NCBI GenBank assembly: GCA_016794585.1
Contig: JAEUJM010000018.1
Span: forward strand, 124,001-188,000
Length of the DNA stretch: 64,000 nt
Origin: Acidimicrobiales bacterium
Lineage (GTDB): Bacteria; Actinomycetota; Acidimicrobiia; Acidimicrobiales; DATDAH01
Direction of reading: 5' to 3'
Positions 7,109 through 15,160 of this stretch are shown here, in pieces (the stretch's first letter is position 1; each line of letters starts with the position of its first letter). Below the pieces are notes generated by a model. It did not search any database. It was not told the DNA's origin and saw nothing but the letters and a program-made list of their open reading frames with translations. A program made the translations under genes and the position numbers.

Positions 7109-9773
7109 CCGGGGCGGTCCCGAGGCCCTCGACGAGCGCTCGGGCGGCCTCCTCGGTCAGGGGGCGGTCGAACAGGAACCCCTGACCGAGCGGACAGCGC
7201 TCCACGAGCAGCTGGTCGAGCTGGTGGGGCTCCTCGATGCCCTCGGCCACCGCGTCGAGGCCCATGGTGCGACAGAGGTCGAGGACGGCCCGGATGAGGC
7301 TGGGCACCTCCTCGTCCTCCGAGATGGTGGCCACGAACGACCGGTCGATCTTCAAGATGTCGACCGGGAACTCGCGCAGGTAGCTGAGCGAGGAGTAGCC
7401 CGTGCCGAAGTCGTCGACCGCGAGGCGCACGCCCAGGGCGCTCAGGCTCCGTAGGCGGGCCGCGGCGCGCTCGGGGTCGAGCATGAGGTAGCTCTCGGTG
7501 AGCTCCAGCACGAGGGTGGAAGGGTCCAGGCCGGTGTCGGCGAGCGCGTCCTCGACCACGGTCACGAAGCCGTCGCCGGCCAGCTGGCGGCTCGAGACGT
7601 TCACCGAGATCGTGAGCGTCCGGCCGTCGGGTCGGGCGGCCCGCCACGCCGCCGCGGTCCGACACGCGGTCGCGAGCACCCAGGCGCCGATGGGCACGAT
7701 GGTCCCGTTCTCCTCGGCCACGGGGATGAACCGGTCGGGGGCGATCAGGCCCAGCTCGGGGTGGTGCCAACGCAGGAGCGCCTCGAACCCGGTGAGCTCC
7801 CCCGACTCGAGCTCGACGATGGGCTGGTAGTGCAGGGCCATCTCGCCGCGATCGAGGGCGCGGTGCAGGTCGGCGTCGAGCCGCAGTCGTTCGACCGCGG
7901 CGGCGCGCATGTCGTCGTCGAACAGCACCCAACGCCGTTTGCCGGTCGCCTTGGCCTGGTACATCGCGACGTCGGCGTTGCGCAGCAGCACGTCGCCGCC
8001 GGCGTGACCGACGGCGATGCCGATGCTGGCGCCGACGGCCAAGGGCGTCCCCTGCACCTGGATCGGATCGGCCAGCGCGGCGAGCACGCGCCGGGCGACC
8101 AGCTCGGCGTCACGCCGGGCGTCCGCCCCCGGCTCCACGAGGACGCCGAACTCGTCGCCGCCGAGCCGTGCCACGGTGTCGCCGCCGCGCACGGCCTGCT
8201 CCAGGCGGCGGGCGATGTCGACGAGCACGGCGTCGCCGGTGTCGTGGCCGAGGCTGTCGTTGATGGTCTTGAAGCCGTCGAGGTCGATGTACAGGACGGC
8301 GACGTCCTCGGCGGTCCGCACCGTGCGGGAGACGGCATGGTCGACCCGGTCGCGGAAGAGCGCCCGGTTGGCGAGGCCGGTGAGGACGTCGTGGAAGGCC
8401 TGGTGGCTGAGCTCCTGCTCCATGAGCTTGCGCAGCGTGATGTCGTGCACGTTGACGACGACGCCGGCGACGTCGCGGTCGTCCACCAGGGAAACCACCC
8501 TCGCCTCCACCCAGCGCGGGCCGCCGTCCCGGTGGCGGACGCGCAGCTCGCCGGTCAGCACCTGGCGGGGGCGTGAGAGCGCGCGATCGAGCAGGGCCAG
8601 TGCGGTGGGCCGGTCGTCGGTCTCGACGAGGTCGAACACGCTGGCGCCCACGCCTGGCACCGACGACAGGCCGAGCAACCCGCTGAGCGCCGGAGCCTCC
8701 GCGGTGAGGGTGCCGTGGGCGTCGACGACGAGCACCGCGTCGGCGGAGTTCGCAGCAAGGGCCTGGTGGTAGTGGCCGCTGCGGCGCAGCGCCTGCTCGG
8801 CGGTGTCCTTCTGGCGGAGCAGGCGGATCGACCGGGCCAGCACGAGGGCGGCGAGCAGGACGATCGCCACGATGAAGGCGACCGCGGTGGCGGGGTCCTC
8901 GGCCAGGTCGGCGGCGGCGGCGGCGATGCCCGGCACCGCGACGCACACCACGCCGAGGGCGAGACGGTACGGCCGCTCCGCCCGGGGCTCGGCCCGCTCG
9001 TCGGTCATCGCCGCCATGTCGGGGTGCAGCGCAGCGCCGGCCATGAGGAACATCCCGGCGAGGAACACCTCGTCGAGCCAGACGGTGCCGCCGAACTCGT
9101 AGCTGCCGGTGGCCGCCAGCACGGAGTAGGCAGCGTCGCCGACGAGCCACGTGCACAGCGCGGCCACGAGCAGCACCACGGGCGTGCTGCGGAGGCGGGT
9201 GTCGAGGAGCAGTCGCACCAACAGGGCGAGCAGGATGACGTCCGAGACCGGGTACAGCGCGAACAGCACGGTCGCCCCGGTGCTCGCGCTGGGATCGATG
9301 GCCGGTTGGATGAGCAGGTCCCAGGCCATCACGAGGGCGGCCACGCCCACGGCGGCGGCGTCGAGGAGTGCATCGAGGTCGCCGCCCGGCTTGCGGGCCC
9401 GGATCACGAGCACGAGACCGATCGCCACCGCCCCGTACCCGGAGAAGTAGAGGGCGTCAGCCACCGACACGCTCGGGTCCGGGTGCCCGAACCAGCCGTA
9501 GGCGGCGTACACCACATCGGCCACCGCCCACGCGGTCAGGCCGGCGGCCAGCCAACGCCACGGGGCCGGTGTGGCCGGCCGGCGCCACCACAACCCGATC
9601 CACATGGCCACGGCGGCGAGCACGGAACCCACCAGGTACGCGCCCTGCACCACGCCCGCGCCACCGAAGGCGGGGACGGACAGCCACAGGAGGAGAGCTC
9701 CCACGGCACCGGCGGTCGCCGCTCGCCCGGCACGGCCGCTCCGTCGGGCCGCGTCGAGCGCGGCCGGGGTCAT
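7086..9773 (-). CDS. Membrane PAS-GGDEF-EAL cyclic-di-GMP enzyme
   Basis: An 895-residue protein with about nine membrane helices in the first 300 residues, a PAS domain (about 330-440), a GGDEF domain with canonical RLGGDEFGVL and an RxxD inhibitory site (RGGD) five residues before it, and an EAL domain with FEALLRW, NVSSRQL, ELTESY, DDFGTGYSS, KIDRSF and AEGIE. All hallmark residues for both synthesis and breakdown of cyclic di-GMP are present. The membrane part is a MASE-like sensor without a recognised name. The ATG at 9773 follows AGGGGAGGG closely; an upstream ATG at 9854 would reach into the ParDE operator and is less likely. Confidence 0.9.
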   Translation of the reverse strand: MTPAALDAARRSGRAGRAATAGAVGALLLWLSVPAFGGAGVVQGAYLVGSVLAAVAMWIGLWWRRPATPAPWRWLAAGLTAWAVADVVYAAYGWFGHPDPSVSVADALYFSGYGAVAIGLVLVIRARKPGGDLDALLDAAAVGVAALVMAWDLLIQPAIDPSASTGATVLFALYPVSDVILLALLVRLLLDTRLRSTPVVLLVAALCTWLVGDAAYSVLAATGSYEFGGTVWLDEVFLAGMFLMAGAALHPDMAAMTDERAEPRAERPYRLALGVVCVAVPGIAAAAADLAEDPATAVAFIVAIVLLAALVLARSIRLLRQKDTAEQALRRSGHYHQALAANSADAVLVVDAHGTLTAEAPALSGLLGLSSVPGVGASVFDLVETDDRPTALALLDRALSRPRQVLTGELRVRHRDGGPRWVEARVVSLVDDRDVAGVVVNVHDITLRKLMEQELSHQAFHDVLTGLANRALFRDRVDHAVSRTVRTAEDVAVLYIDLDGFKTINDSLGHDTGDAVLVDIARRLEQAVRGGDTVARLGGDEFGVLVEPGADARRDAELVARRVLAALADPIQVQGTPLAVGASIGIAVGHAGGDVLLRNADVAMYQAKATGKRRWVLFDDDMRAAAVERLRLDADLHRALDRGEMALHYQPIVELESGELTGFEALLRWHHPELGLIAPDRFIPVAEENGTIVPIGAWVLATACRTAAAWRAARPDGRTLTISVNVSSRQLAGDGFVTVVEDALADTGLDPSTLVLELTESYLMLDPERAAARLRSLSALGVRLAVDDFGTGYSSLSYLREFPVDILKIDRSFVATISEDEEVPSLIRAVLDLCRTMGLDAVAEGIEEPHQLDQLLVERCPLGQGFLFDRPLTEEAARALVEGLGTAPVSPGAGR

Positions 9774-9847
9774 CCCTCCCCTGTCGGCGGGTGGCTCGGG
9801 TTGTGAAGGGTCCTGGAGTGGACCGGTCTGCCCTTGCCGTCGCATTC

Positions 9848-9876
9848 TTGGCAAGCCTTGCCATCAGGCGTACGAT
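9848..9876 (+). promoter_or_regulatory. ParDE promoter with 15-bp palindromic operator
   Basis: TTGGCA (9848-9853) and TACGAT (9871-9876) form a sigma-70-type promoter with exactly 17 bp between them. The perfect palindrome TGGCAAGCCTTGCCA (9849-9863) covers the -35 and part of the spacer, as expected for autorepression by a ribbon-helix-helix antitoxin. The -10 ends 6 nt before the GTG of the antitoxin, so the mRNA is probably leaderless. Confidence 0.7.
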
Positions 9877-9882
9877 CTGGCC

Positions 9883-10116
9883 GTGCCCACGATGAATGTC
9901 TCGCTCCCCGAGGAGCTGCGCGCCTTCGTCGACACCCAGGTCAGCGACGGCAACTACGGCTCGACGAGCGAGTACGTCCGTGAGCTCATCCGGCGCGACC
10001 ACGAGCGCCGCCGGCTCCGGGCCGCGCTCCTCGCCGGCGCGAGCGCCCCGGTCGCGGCCACCGCGGACGCGGCGTACTTCTCGTCGCTCCGCACCCAGGC
10101 CCGCTCGCACGGCTGA
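9883..10116 (+). CDS. parD: Ribbon-helix-helix antitoxin, ParD family
   Basis: The 77-residue product begins PTMNVSLPEELRAFVDTQV and continues with YGSTSEYVRELIRRD, the classic ParD/CC2985-type ribbon-helix-helix DNA-binding domain, followed by a C-terminal toxin-binding tail. It should bind the ParE toxin and repress the operon through the palindrome upstream. The GTG at 9883 is preferred over the ATG at 9892 because the promoter's -10 lies 6 nt before it and MPTMNVSLPEE is the usual N-terminus. The toxin gene starts 8 bp after its stop. Confidence 0.92.
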   Translation: MPTMNVSLPEELRAFVDTQVSDGNYGSTSEYVRELIRRDHERRRLRAALLAGASAPVAATADAAYFSSLRTQARSHG

Positions 10117-10124
10117 GCACGCCA

Positions 10125-10460
10125 GTGGAGGCGACGCTCCGCGCCCTCGCCGCGGCCGACATCGAGGCTGCGGTGGCGTACTACCGAGACGAGGCGGGTG
10201 AGCAGGTCGCGCTCGACTTCGTGGACGCGCTCGAGTCGGCGATCTCGACGCTGCGCGATCAGCCTTTGATCGGATCGCTCCGGTTCGCCTACGAGCTCGA
10301 GATCCCCGACCTCCGTACTTGGGCGCTCGAGCAGTTCCCGTACCTCGTCTTCTACGTGCCTGGTGTTGAGCACGTCGATGTGTGGCGGGTCCTCCACGCG
10401 AAGCGAGACATCCCCTCGGTGCTGGTCGACGACGACGGGCTGGGAGTGACGCCGGGCTGA
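10125..10460 (+). CDS. parE: ParE/RelE-family toxin
   Basis: A 111-residue RelE/ParE-superfamily toxin. It shows the helix AAADIEAAVAYYRDEAGEQVALDFVDALESA, the strand IPDLRTWALEQFPYLVFY typical of ParE, and a C-terminal VDVWRVLHAKRDIP. ParE toxins poison DNA gyrase, RelE toxins cleave mRNA; pairing with a ParD-type antitoxin favours the ParE assignment. The GTG at 10125 is the first start after the antitoxin stop. The module is probably complete and functional as no frameshift is seen. Confidence 0.9.
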   Translation: MEATLRALAAADIEAAVAYYRDEAGEQVALDFVDALESAISTLRDQPLIGSLRFAYELEIPDLRTWALEQFPYLVFYVPGVEHVDVWRVLHAKRDIPSVLVDDDGLGVTPG

Positions 10461-10486
10461 CCGACTCCTCCGGCACCCACGCCCGG

Positions 10487-10492
10487 TAACGT
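10487..10492 (+). promoter_or_regulatory. -10 element of the nitronate-monooxygenase-like gene
   Basis: TAACGT ends 8 nt before the GTG at 10501 and no ribosome binding site separates them. Confidence 0.45.
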
Positions 10493-10500
10493 CCGGCGCG

Positions 10501-11475
10501 GTGTTCGACAACCGCGTGACCCGGCTGCTCGGGGTCGAGATCCCGATCGTGCAGGCGCCCATGGGGTGGATCGCCCGGGCCGACCTGGCCTCGGCGGTGT
10601 CCAACGCCGGCGCCATGGGCATCATCGAGACCTCGTCGGGCGAGCTCGACCAGATCCGGATCGAGATCGCCAAGATGCGCGACCTCACCGACAAACCCTT
10701 CGGCGTGAACATCGCCCAGGCCTTCGTGCGCGATCCCGCGATCGTCGACTTCGTGGCCGATCAGGGCGTGCGCTTCGTGACCACCTCGGCCGGCAGCCCG
10801 ACCCGCTACACCGCGCAGCTCAAGGAGGCCGGGCTCACGGTCTTCCACGTGGTGCCCACGCTCGCTGCGGCGCGCAAGGCCGTGGACGCCGGCGTCGACG
10901 GCCTCGTGGTGGAAGGCGGCGAAGGCGGGGGCTTCAAGGCACCCCAGCCGGCGTCGACGATGGTGCTGCTGCCGCTCGTGTGCCAGTCGCTCGACGTTCC
11001 GGTGATCGCCGCCGGGGGCTTCCTGGACGGGCCGACGATGGCCGCCGCCCTCGCCCTCGGCGCCGAAGGCATCCAGCTCGGGACGCGCATGGTCGCGACG
11101 GTGGAGTCGCCCATCCACGCGAACTGGAAGCAGGCCATCGTCGACGCCGCCGAGACCGACACGGTCTTTCTCAACCGCCACGCCAGCCCTGCCCTGCGGG
11201 CGCTGCGCACCGACTACTCGTCGGCGCTCGAGTTCGACACCACCACCAACGCCTTCGCCGCCTTCGGCGACCAGCCCGGCGTCTATTTCCGGGGCGAGCT
11301 CGACAAGGGCATCGCCCTGTCGGGAGAGGTCGCCGGTCGCATCGACGCCGTGCGCCCCGTGGCCGAGGTCATCCGGGAGTGCGCCGACGACTGCCTCACC
11401 GTGCTCGCCGACCTCGCCGCTCGCTATCCCGCCCCGCCCGACGCCGTCTCTGACGAGCCGGCCGGCAGCGGATGA
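10501..11475 (+). CDS. NAD(P)H-dependent flavin oxidoreductase, nitronate monooxygenase family
   Basis: A 324-residue FMN-binding TIM barrel of the 2-nitropropane dioxygenase / nitronate monooxygenase group. Motifs are IPIVQAPMGWIA at the N-terminus, VVEGGEGGGFKA, VPVIAAGGFLDG and LGAEGIQLGTRMVATVE, which together line the flavin phosphate site. Members oxidise nitronates or act as enoyl reductases and quinone reductases. In actinobacteria many copies sit beside steroid and fatty-acid catabolism genes, and this one precedes a P450, but the substrate is unknown. The GTG at 10501 starts the barrel directly. Confidence 0.9.
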   Translation: MFDNRVTRLLGVEIPIVQAPMGWIARADLASAVSNAGAMGIIETSSGELDQIRIEIAKMRDLTDKPFGVNIAQAFVRDPAIVDFVADQGVRFVTTSAGSPTRYTAQLKEAGLTVFHVVPTLAAARKAVDAGVDGLVVEGGEGGGFKAPQPASTMVLLPLVCQSLDVPVIAAGGFLDGPTMAAALALGAEGIQLGTRMVATVESPIHANWKQAIVDAAETDTVFLNRHASPALRALRTDYSSALEFDTTTNAFAAFGDQPGVYFRGELDKGIALSGEVAGRIDAVRPVAEVIRECADDCLTVLADLAARYPAPPDAVSDEPAGSG

Positions 11476-11562
11476 CACCCGTGTCGAACCGCGCGTGTGG
11501 GCCCCTGTCGCCCGTTCCCCCATCGTCCCGCCCTGCCTGACCAACCGCCGGAGGACCGACCC

Positions 11563-12801
11563 GTGACCGACCTCGCCGAGCCCACCGCCGTCGACCTCTT
11601 CGACCCCGACACCTTCGTCGACGGCCCACCCCACGAGTACCTGACCCACCTGCGGGCCACCCAGCCGGTGTTCCGCCAGGCCATGGCCGAGGGCGACGAC
11701 GCCTGGGTGGTGCTGCGCCACGCCGACCTCGTCCACGTCGCCCGTGAGCCGCTGGTGTTCTCGGCGTCGCTCGGTGGCGTGGTCATCGAGGACCTCGACC
11801 CCGAGGCCCTCGCCATGATGCGGCACATGCTGCTGGCCATGGACCCGCCGCCCCACGCGGACTACCGGGCGCCGCTCTCGCCGCACTTCGGCGCCCGGGT
11901 CATCGGACAGCTCGAAGGTCAGATCCGCGCCATCTGCAAGCGGATCATGGCCGAGGCCGCGGAGCGGGGGGACGTCGAGTTCGTGCACGACGTCTGCGGC
12001 GCCCTTCCTTCGCAGGTGGTGGGCGAAATCATGGGCCTGCCCGAGGAGGACTGGGCCCGCATCCAACGCTGGGCCGAGCGCCAGACCAGTGGTCAGGACC
12101 CCGAGCTCGCCGCGGTCGGCGAGGACGAGGACGAGAACGCCATGGTCGCGATGGCGATGTACTTCATCGAGTTCGGCGCCCGCCGGCGGACCGAGCCCAT
12201 CCGTGAGGACCTGACCTCGCTGATCCTCGCCACCGAGTTCGGGCGCGACGACCGGGCCCCCGAGCCGATGAACGACATCGACTTCGGCAGCTTCTGCGTG
12301 CAGCTCGTCACCGCCGGCAACGACACCACCAAGACGATGCTCTCGTCGGGGCTCGAGGCACTGCTCCAGCACCCCGACCAACTGGCCGCGTTGCGGGCCG
12401 ACCCGTCGCTCATCCCCGGCGCGGTCGAGGAGATCCTGCGGTGGGCCAACCCCCTCCACTACTTCCGTCGCACCGCCAGCGCCGACACCGAGCTCTCGGG
12501 CGTGCCCATCGCCGAGGGGGAGAAGGTGGCGATGTACTACACGTCGGCCAACCGGGACGAGGCCGTGTTCGCCGACGCCCAGGCCTTCGACATCCGCCGC
12601 AGCCCCAACCCGCACCTGTCGTTCGGGATCGGCGAGCACTTCTGCCTCGGCGCCCACCTGGCCCGGCTCGAGGGGCGGGTGTTCTTCGAGGAGCTGCTGG
12701 CTGCGTTTCCGGCCATCGAGCAGACGGGCGACGCCGTGCGCGTCCGCTCCAACCTCAACAACGCCCTCAAGCGCCTCCCCGTCCGCCTCACCCCCGCCTG
12801 A
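11563..12801 (+). CDS. Cytochrome P450 (class I bacterial)
   Basis: A 412-residue soluble P450. The I-helix oxygen-binding motif is VTAGNDTTKTM, the ExxR motif lies in EEILRW, and the haem-binding loop is FGIGEHFCLGAHLAR with thiolate Cys361. It would hydroxylate a hydrophobic substrate with electrons from a ferredoxin and reductase, neither of which is encoded in this window. It resembles CYP families of actinobacteria that act on terpenoids, steroids or fatty acids. GGAGG precedes the GTG at 11563. Its 3' end faces a convergent SDR gene across a strong hairpin. Confidence 0.95.
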   Translation: MTDLAEPTAVDLFDPDTFVDGPPHEYLTHLRATQPVFRQAMAEGDDAWVVLRHADLVHVAREPLVFSASLGGVVIEDLDPEALAMMRHMLLAMDPPPHADYRAPLSPHFGARVIGQLEGQIRAICKRIMAEAAERGDVEFVHDVCGALPSQVVGEIMGLPEEDWARIQRWAERQTSGQDPELAAVGEDEDENAMVAMAMYFIEFGARRRTEPIREDLTSLILATEFGRDDRAPEPMNDIDFGSFCVQLVTAGNDTTKTMLSSGLEALLQHPDQLAALRADPSLIPGAVEEILRWANPLHYFRRTASADTELSGVPIAEGEKVAMYYTSANRDEAVFADAQAFDIRRSPNPHLSFGIGEHFCLGAHLARLEGRVFFEELLAAFPAIEQTGDAVRVRSNLNNALKRLPVRLTPA

Positions 12802-12811
12802 TCACCGCGTT

Positions 12812-12854
12812 CTCGAGGCAAAGCCCCCCGGAATCCGGGGGCTACTGCCTCGAG
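12812..12854. terminator. Strong bidirectional hairpin between convergent genes
   Basis: Outer arms CTCGAGGCA (12812-12820) and TGCCTCGAG (12846-12854) pair perfectly. After a small internal loop, an inner stem built on CCCCCGGA/TCCGGGGG closes on the core CCGGAATCCGG. There is no U-tract on either side, as in the I-shaped terminators of actinobacteria. It separates the P450 and SDR gene ends. Confidence 0.8.
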
Positions 12855-12869
12855 TTCGGCTCGTCGTTG

Positions 12870-13640
12870 TCAGCGTGGGGCGAGGCCGCCGTCGACCACC
12901 AGGCACTGGCCGGTGACGAAGCTCCCGGCGTCGGAGGCCAGTAGCAGGGCCGGGCCCACGAGCTCGTCGGGTTGGGCGGCGCGCCGCAGCAGGGCGGCGT
13001 TGGCCATGCGCTCCTGGGCCTCGGGCGGGTTGGCCCGCACCATGTCGGTGTCGACCGTGCCGGGGGCGAGCGCGTTGACCCGGATGCCGTCGGGGGCGAG
13101 CTCGGCGGCCATCGAGCGGGTGTACTGCAGGAGCCCCGCCTTCGCGCTGGCGTACATCGACGTGTAGGTGGAGAAGAGGAAGGCGCCGACGGAGACGACG
13201 TTGATCACCGATCCGTGCTCGCTGGCGCGCAGGTGGGGGATGGCCGCCTGGACGAGCAGCACCGGTCCGCGCAGGTTCACGTCGAAGACCTTCTCCCACG
13301 CTTCGGGGGTGATGTCCTCGATCATCTGGGCGAGGGCGGTGGCGGCGTTGTTGACCACGATGTCGACGCCGCCGAACCGGTCGACGGTCGCGTCGACGAG
13401 GGCCCGCAGGTCGTCGGGCTCACCGAGGTGGGTGGGGACGCCCAACGCCCGCCCGCCCATGGCCTCCAGCGCCGCCTGGGTCTCCGCGCAGGCGTCGGCC
13501 TTGCGGCTCGCCACCACCACGTCGGCGCCGGCGGCGGCGAAGCCTTCGGCGATGGCGCGCCCGATACCCCGGGTGCCCCCGGTGACGATGGCCACCCGGC
13601 CGGAAAGGTCGAAGAGCTGGTCGAGTTGCGCCCGGTCCAT
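12870..13640 (-). CDS. Short-chain dehydrogenase/reductase
   Basis: The 256-residue protein is a classical SDR: the cofactor motif TGGTRGIG (about residues 20-27), NNAA (about 97), the catalytic Ser in VVSVGAF, and Tyr-x3-Lys in MYASAKAG. The residues after the second strand (ASRKAD) suggest NADP(H) preference. It ends with the oligomerisation-type tail TGQCLVVDGGLAPR. The reaction is oxidation or reduction of an alcohol/ketone, possibly 3-oxoacyl or steroid; the exact substrate is unknown. The ATG at 13640 follows TAGGAC by 6 nt. Confidence 0.93.
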   Translation of the reverse strand: MDRAQLDQLFDLSGRVAIVTGGTRGIGRAIAEGFAAAGADVVVASRKADACAETQAALEAMGGRALGVPTHLGEPDDLRALVDATVDRFGGVDIVVNNAATALAQMIEDITPEAWEKVFDVNLRGPVLLVQAAIPHLRASEHGSVINVVSVGAFLFSTYTSMYASAKAGLLQYTRSMAAELAPDGIRVNALAPGTVDTDMVRANPPEAQERMANAALLRRAAQPDELVGPALLLASDAGSFVTGQCLVVDGGLAPR

Positions 13641-13726
13641 GCCCTCGTCCTAGCAGGCCGCGGGGCGTCGATCGGACGGATCCGATCGCACCCCCGCTTG
13701 CCGTGACAGATCGGGCGCGCGCCCCC

Positions 13727-13732
13727 TAGCGT
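13727..13732 (+). promoter_or_regulatory. -10 element of the small membrane protein gene
   Basis: TAGCGT ends 8 nt before the ATG at 13741; the intervening GGGGG is too close to the start to decide between leaderless and led translation. Confidence 0.45.
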
Positions 13733-13740
13733 GGGGGCCG

Positions 13741-14223
13741 ATGGACGACGCCGCCACCCTCGACGCCAGCGAGCTCACCCCCGTCGGCGAGGACGCAGGG
13801 CGGTGCCCCATCGACCACGCCGCCATCGCCGCCGAGCGCGAGCGCCAGGAGACGCCGAGGTCGGCGGCCGACATGCGCATGCGGCGCCTGCTGCGCATCG
13901 ACCCCCACGCCCCCAAGATGAGCCTGATCCAGGCCAACCGGGCGTTCGAGCGCTCGGTGACGGTCTCCGCCCTCCGCTGCATCACCACCTACCTGCTGCT
14001 GCCCTTCGTGCTGCCGCTGATCGGCCTCTCCGGAGCGTTCGGGCCGTTCCTCAGCATCGCCTTGAGCGTCGTGTCGGTGGTCTTCATCACGATCTCGGCC
14101 CGCCGCTTCTTCGGCTCCGACCACCCGTGGCGGTGGGTCCACGCCGTCATCGGGGCGATCATCCTCGTCGTGCTCGCGGTGTCGGCTGTCTTCGACGTCT
14201 TGAACATCGTCAACGCCATCTGA
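13741..14223 (+). CDS. Uncharacterised membrane protein
   Basis: I do not recognise this 160-residue protein. The first 75 residues are polar and charged, with a CPIDHAAIAAERERQE segment. They are followed by three hydrophobic segments, roughly YLLLPFVLPLIGLSGAF, FLSIALSVVSVVFITIS and VHAVIGAIILVVLAVSAVF. An RRFFGSDHPWRW loop lies between the second and third helices. The gene is alone on its strand between an SDR and a luciferase-like gene. Codon use and the -10 upstream support a real gene. Confidence 0.7.
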   Translation: MDDAATLDASELTPVGEDAGRCPIDHAAIAAERERQETPRSAADMRMRRLLRIDPHAPKMSLIQANRAFERSVTVSALRCITTYLLLPFVLPLIGLSGAFGPFLSIALSVVSVVFITISARRFFGSDHPWRWVHAVIGAIILVVLAVSAVFDVLNIVNAI

Positions 14224-14247
14224 CGCACGGCGCCGGCGTCCGCCCGG

Positions 14248-15156
14248 CTACTGGCGGGCGATGACCTCGGCGCCGTAGCGCTCGAGGGCCTCGACGGCGG
14301 CGTCCATCGAGTCGTCGGGCACGCCGGTCGAGCACCACGTCACGCCGACGGCGGCGAGCTCGGCCAGCGCGGTGAGCTGGGCGTCGGCGGAGAAGTCGGG
14401 GCTGCCCGCGCCCGGGAGGCCCGTGGTGAACGACACGTCGATGGTGGCGGGGTCGCGTCCGTTCGCCTCGGTCTCCCGACGCAGGTGGTCGAGCATCGGG
14501 GCGAGGTCGTCGAGGGTCTGGAGCGGGGTGGTGCGGGCGGTGCGGGCCAGCGCCGCCGGCGCCGGGAAGGGGTTCCAGCCGTCGGCCGACCGGGCCACCC
14601 GCCGCCGGGTCAGGGCGCTGTTGCCCCCGATCCAGATCGGGACGTGGGCCGGCTTCGGGTTGGCGCTCACGCCGCCGGCGGTGAAGCCGCTGCCCTCGTA
14701 GGCGAAGGCGTCGGTGGTCCACACGCCCTTCAGCACCTCGAGGGCCTCGTCGAAGAGTTCGTTGCGGCGCTCGAAGTCCACGCCGAGGGCGCGGTACTCG
14801 CTGCGCAGGTAGCCGGTGGCCACCGAGAGGGTGAAGCGACCGCCGCTCAGGGCGTCGATGGTGGCGGCCGCCTTCGCCACCAGGAACGGGTTGCGGTAGG
14901 GCAGCACCACGATGTTGGGGATCAGTCGGAGGGTGCTCGTCACCCCCGCCACGAAGGACAGGGCCGCGAAGGGGTCGAGGGCGTCGTGGCCGCCGGCGTT
15001 GAGCCACTTGTCCGACGGGGCGGGGTGGTCGGTGAAGGCGATGCCCGAGAAGCCCGCCGCCTCGGCGGCCCGTGCGAAGCGGGTCAGGCCCTCCCCGGCC
15101 ACGAAGGCGGGGTTGTGAGGGTGGCGGATCAGGGGGTAGGTGACCCAGTGGTGCAT
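14248..15156 (-). CDS. Luciferase-like (LLM class) F420/flavin-dependent oxidoreductase
   Basis: A 302-residue bacterial-luciferase-fold protein. It has the typical FSGIAFTDHPAPSDKW, a strand with LRLIPNIVVLPYRNPFLVAKAAATID, LSGGRFTLSVATGYLRSEY and a VPIWIGGNS motif before the substrate loop. Actinobacterial members generally use F420H2. The substrate is unknown. The gene is downstream of, and probably co-transcribed with, the DUF1295 gene: its ATG at 15156 is 4 nt after that stop. An alternative ATG at 15174 would overlap by 14 bp and is preceded by GGAGG, though too closely. Confidence 0.88.
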   Translation of the reverse strand: MHHWVTYPLIRHPHNPAFVAGEGLTRFARAAEAAGFSGIAFTDHPAPSDKWLNAGGHDALDPFAALSFVAGVTSTLRLIPNIVVLPYRNPFLVAKAAATIDALSGGRFTLSVATGYLRSEYRALGVDFERRNELFDEALEVLKGVWTTDAFAYEGSGFTAGGVSANPKPAHVPIWIGGNSALTRRRVARSADGWNPFPAPAALARTARTTPLQTLDDLAPMLDHLRRETEANGRDPATIDVSFTTGLPGAGSPDFSADAQLTALAELAAVGVTWCSTGVPDDSMDAAVEALERYGAEVIARQ

Positions 15157-15160
15157 CGGG

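Noticed and set aside
9457-12657. A 1066-codon minus-strand open frame
   Set aside because: It is antisense to ParDE, the nitronate-monooxygenase-like gene and a P450 whose motifs are certain; no domain is recognisable in it.
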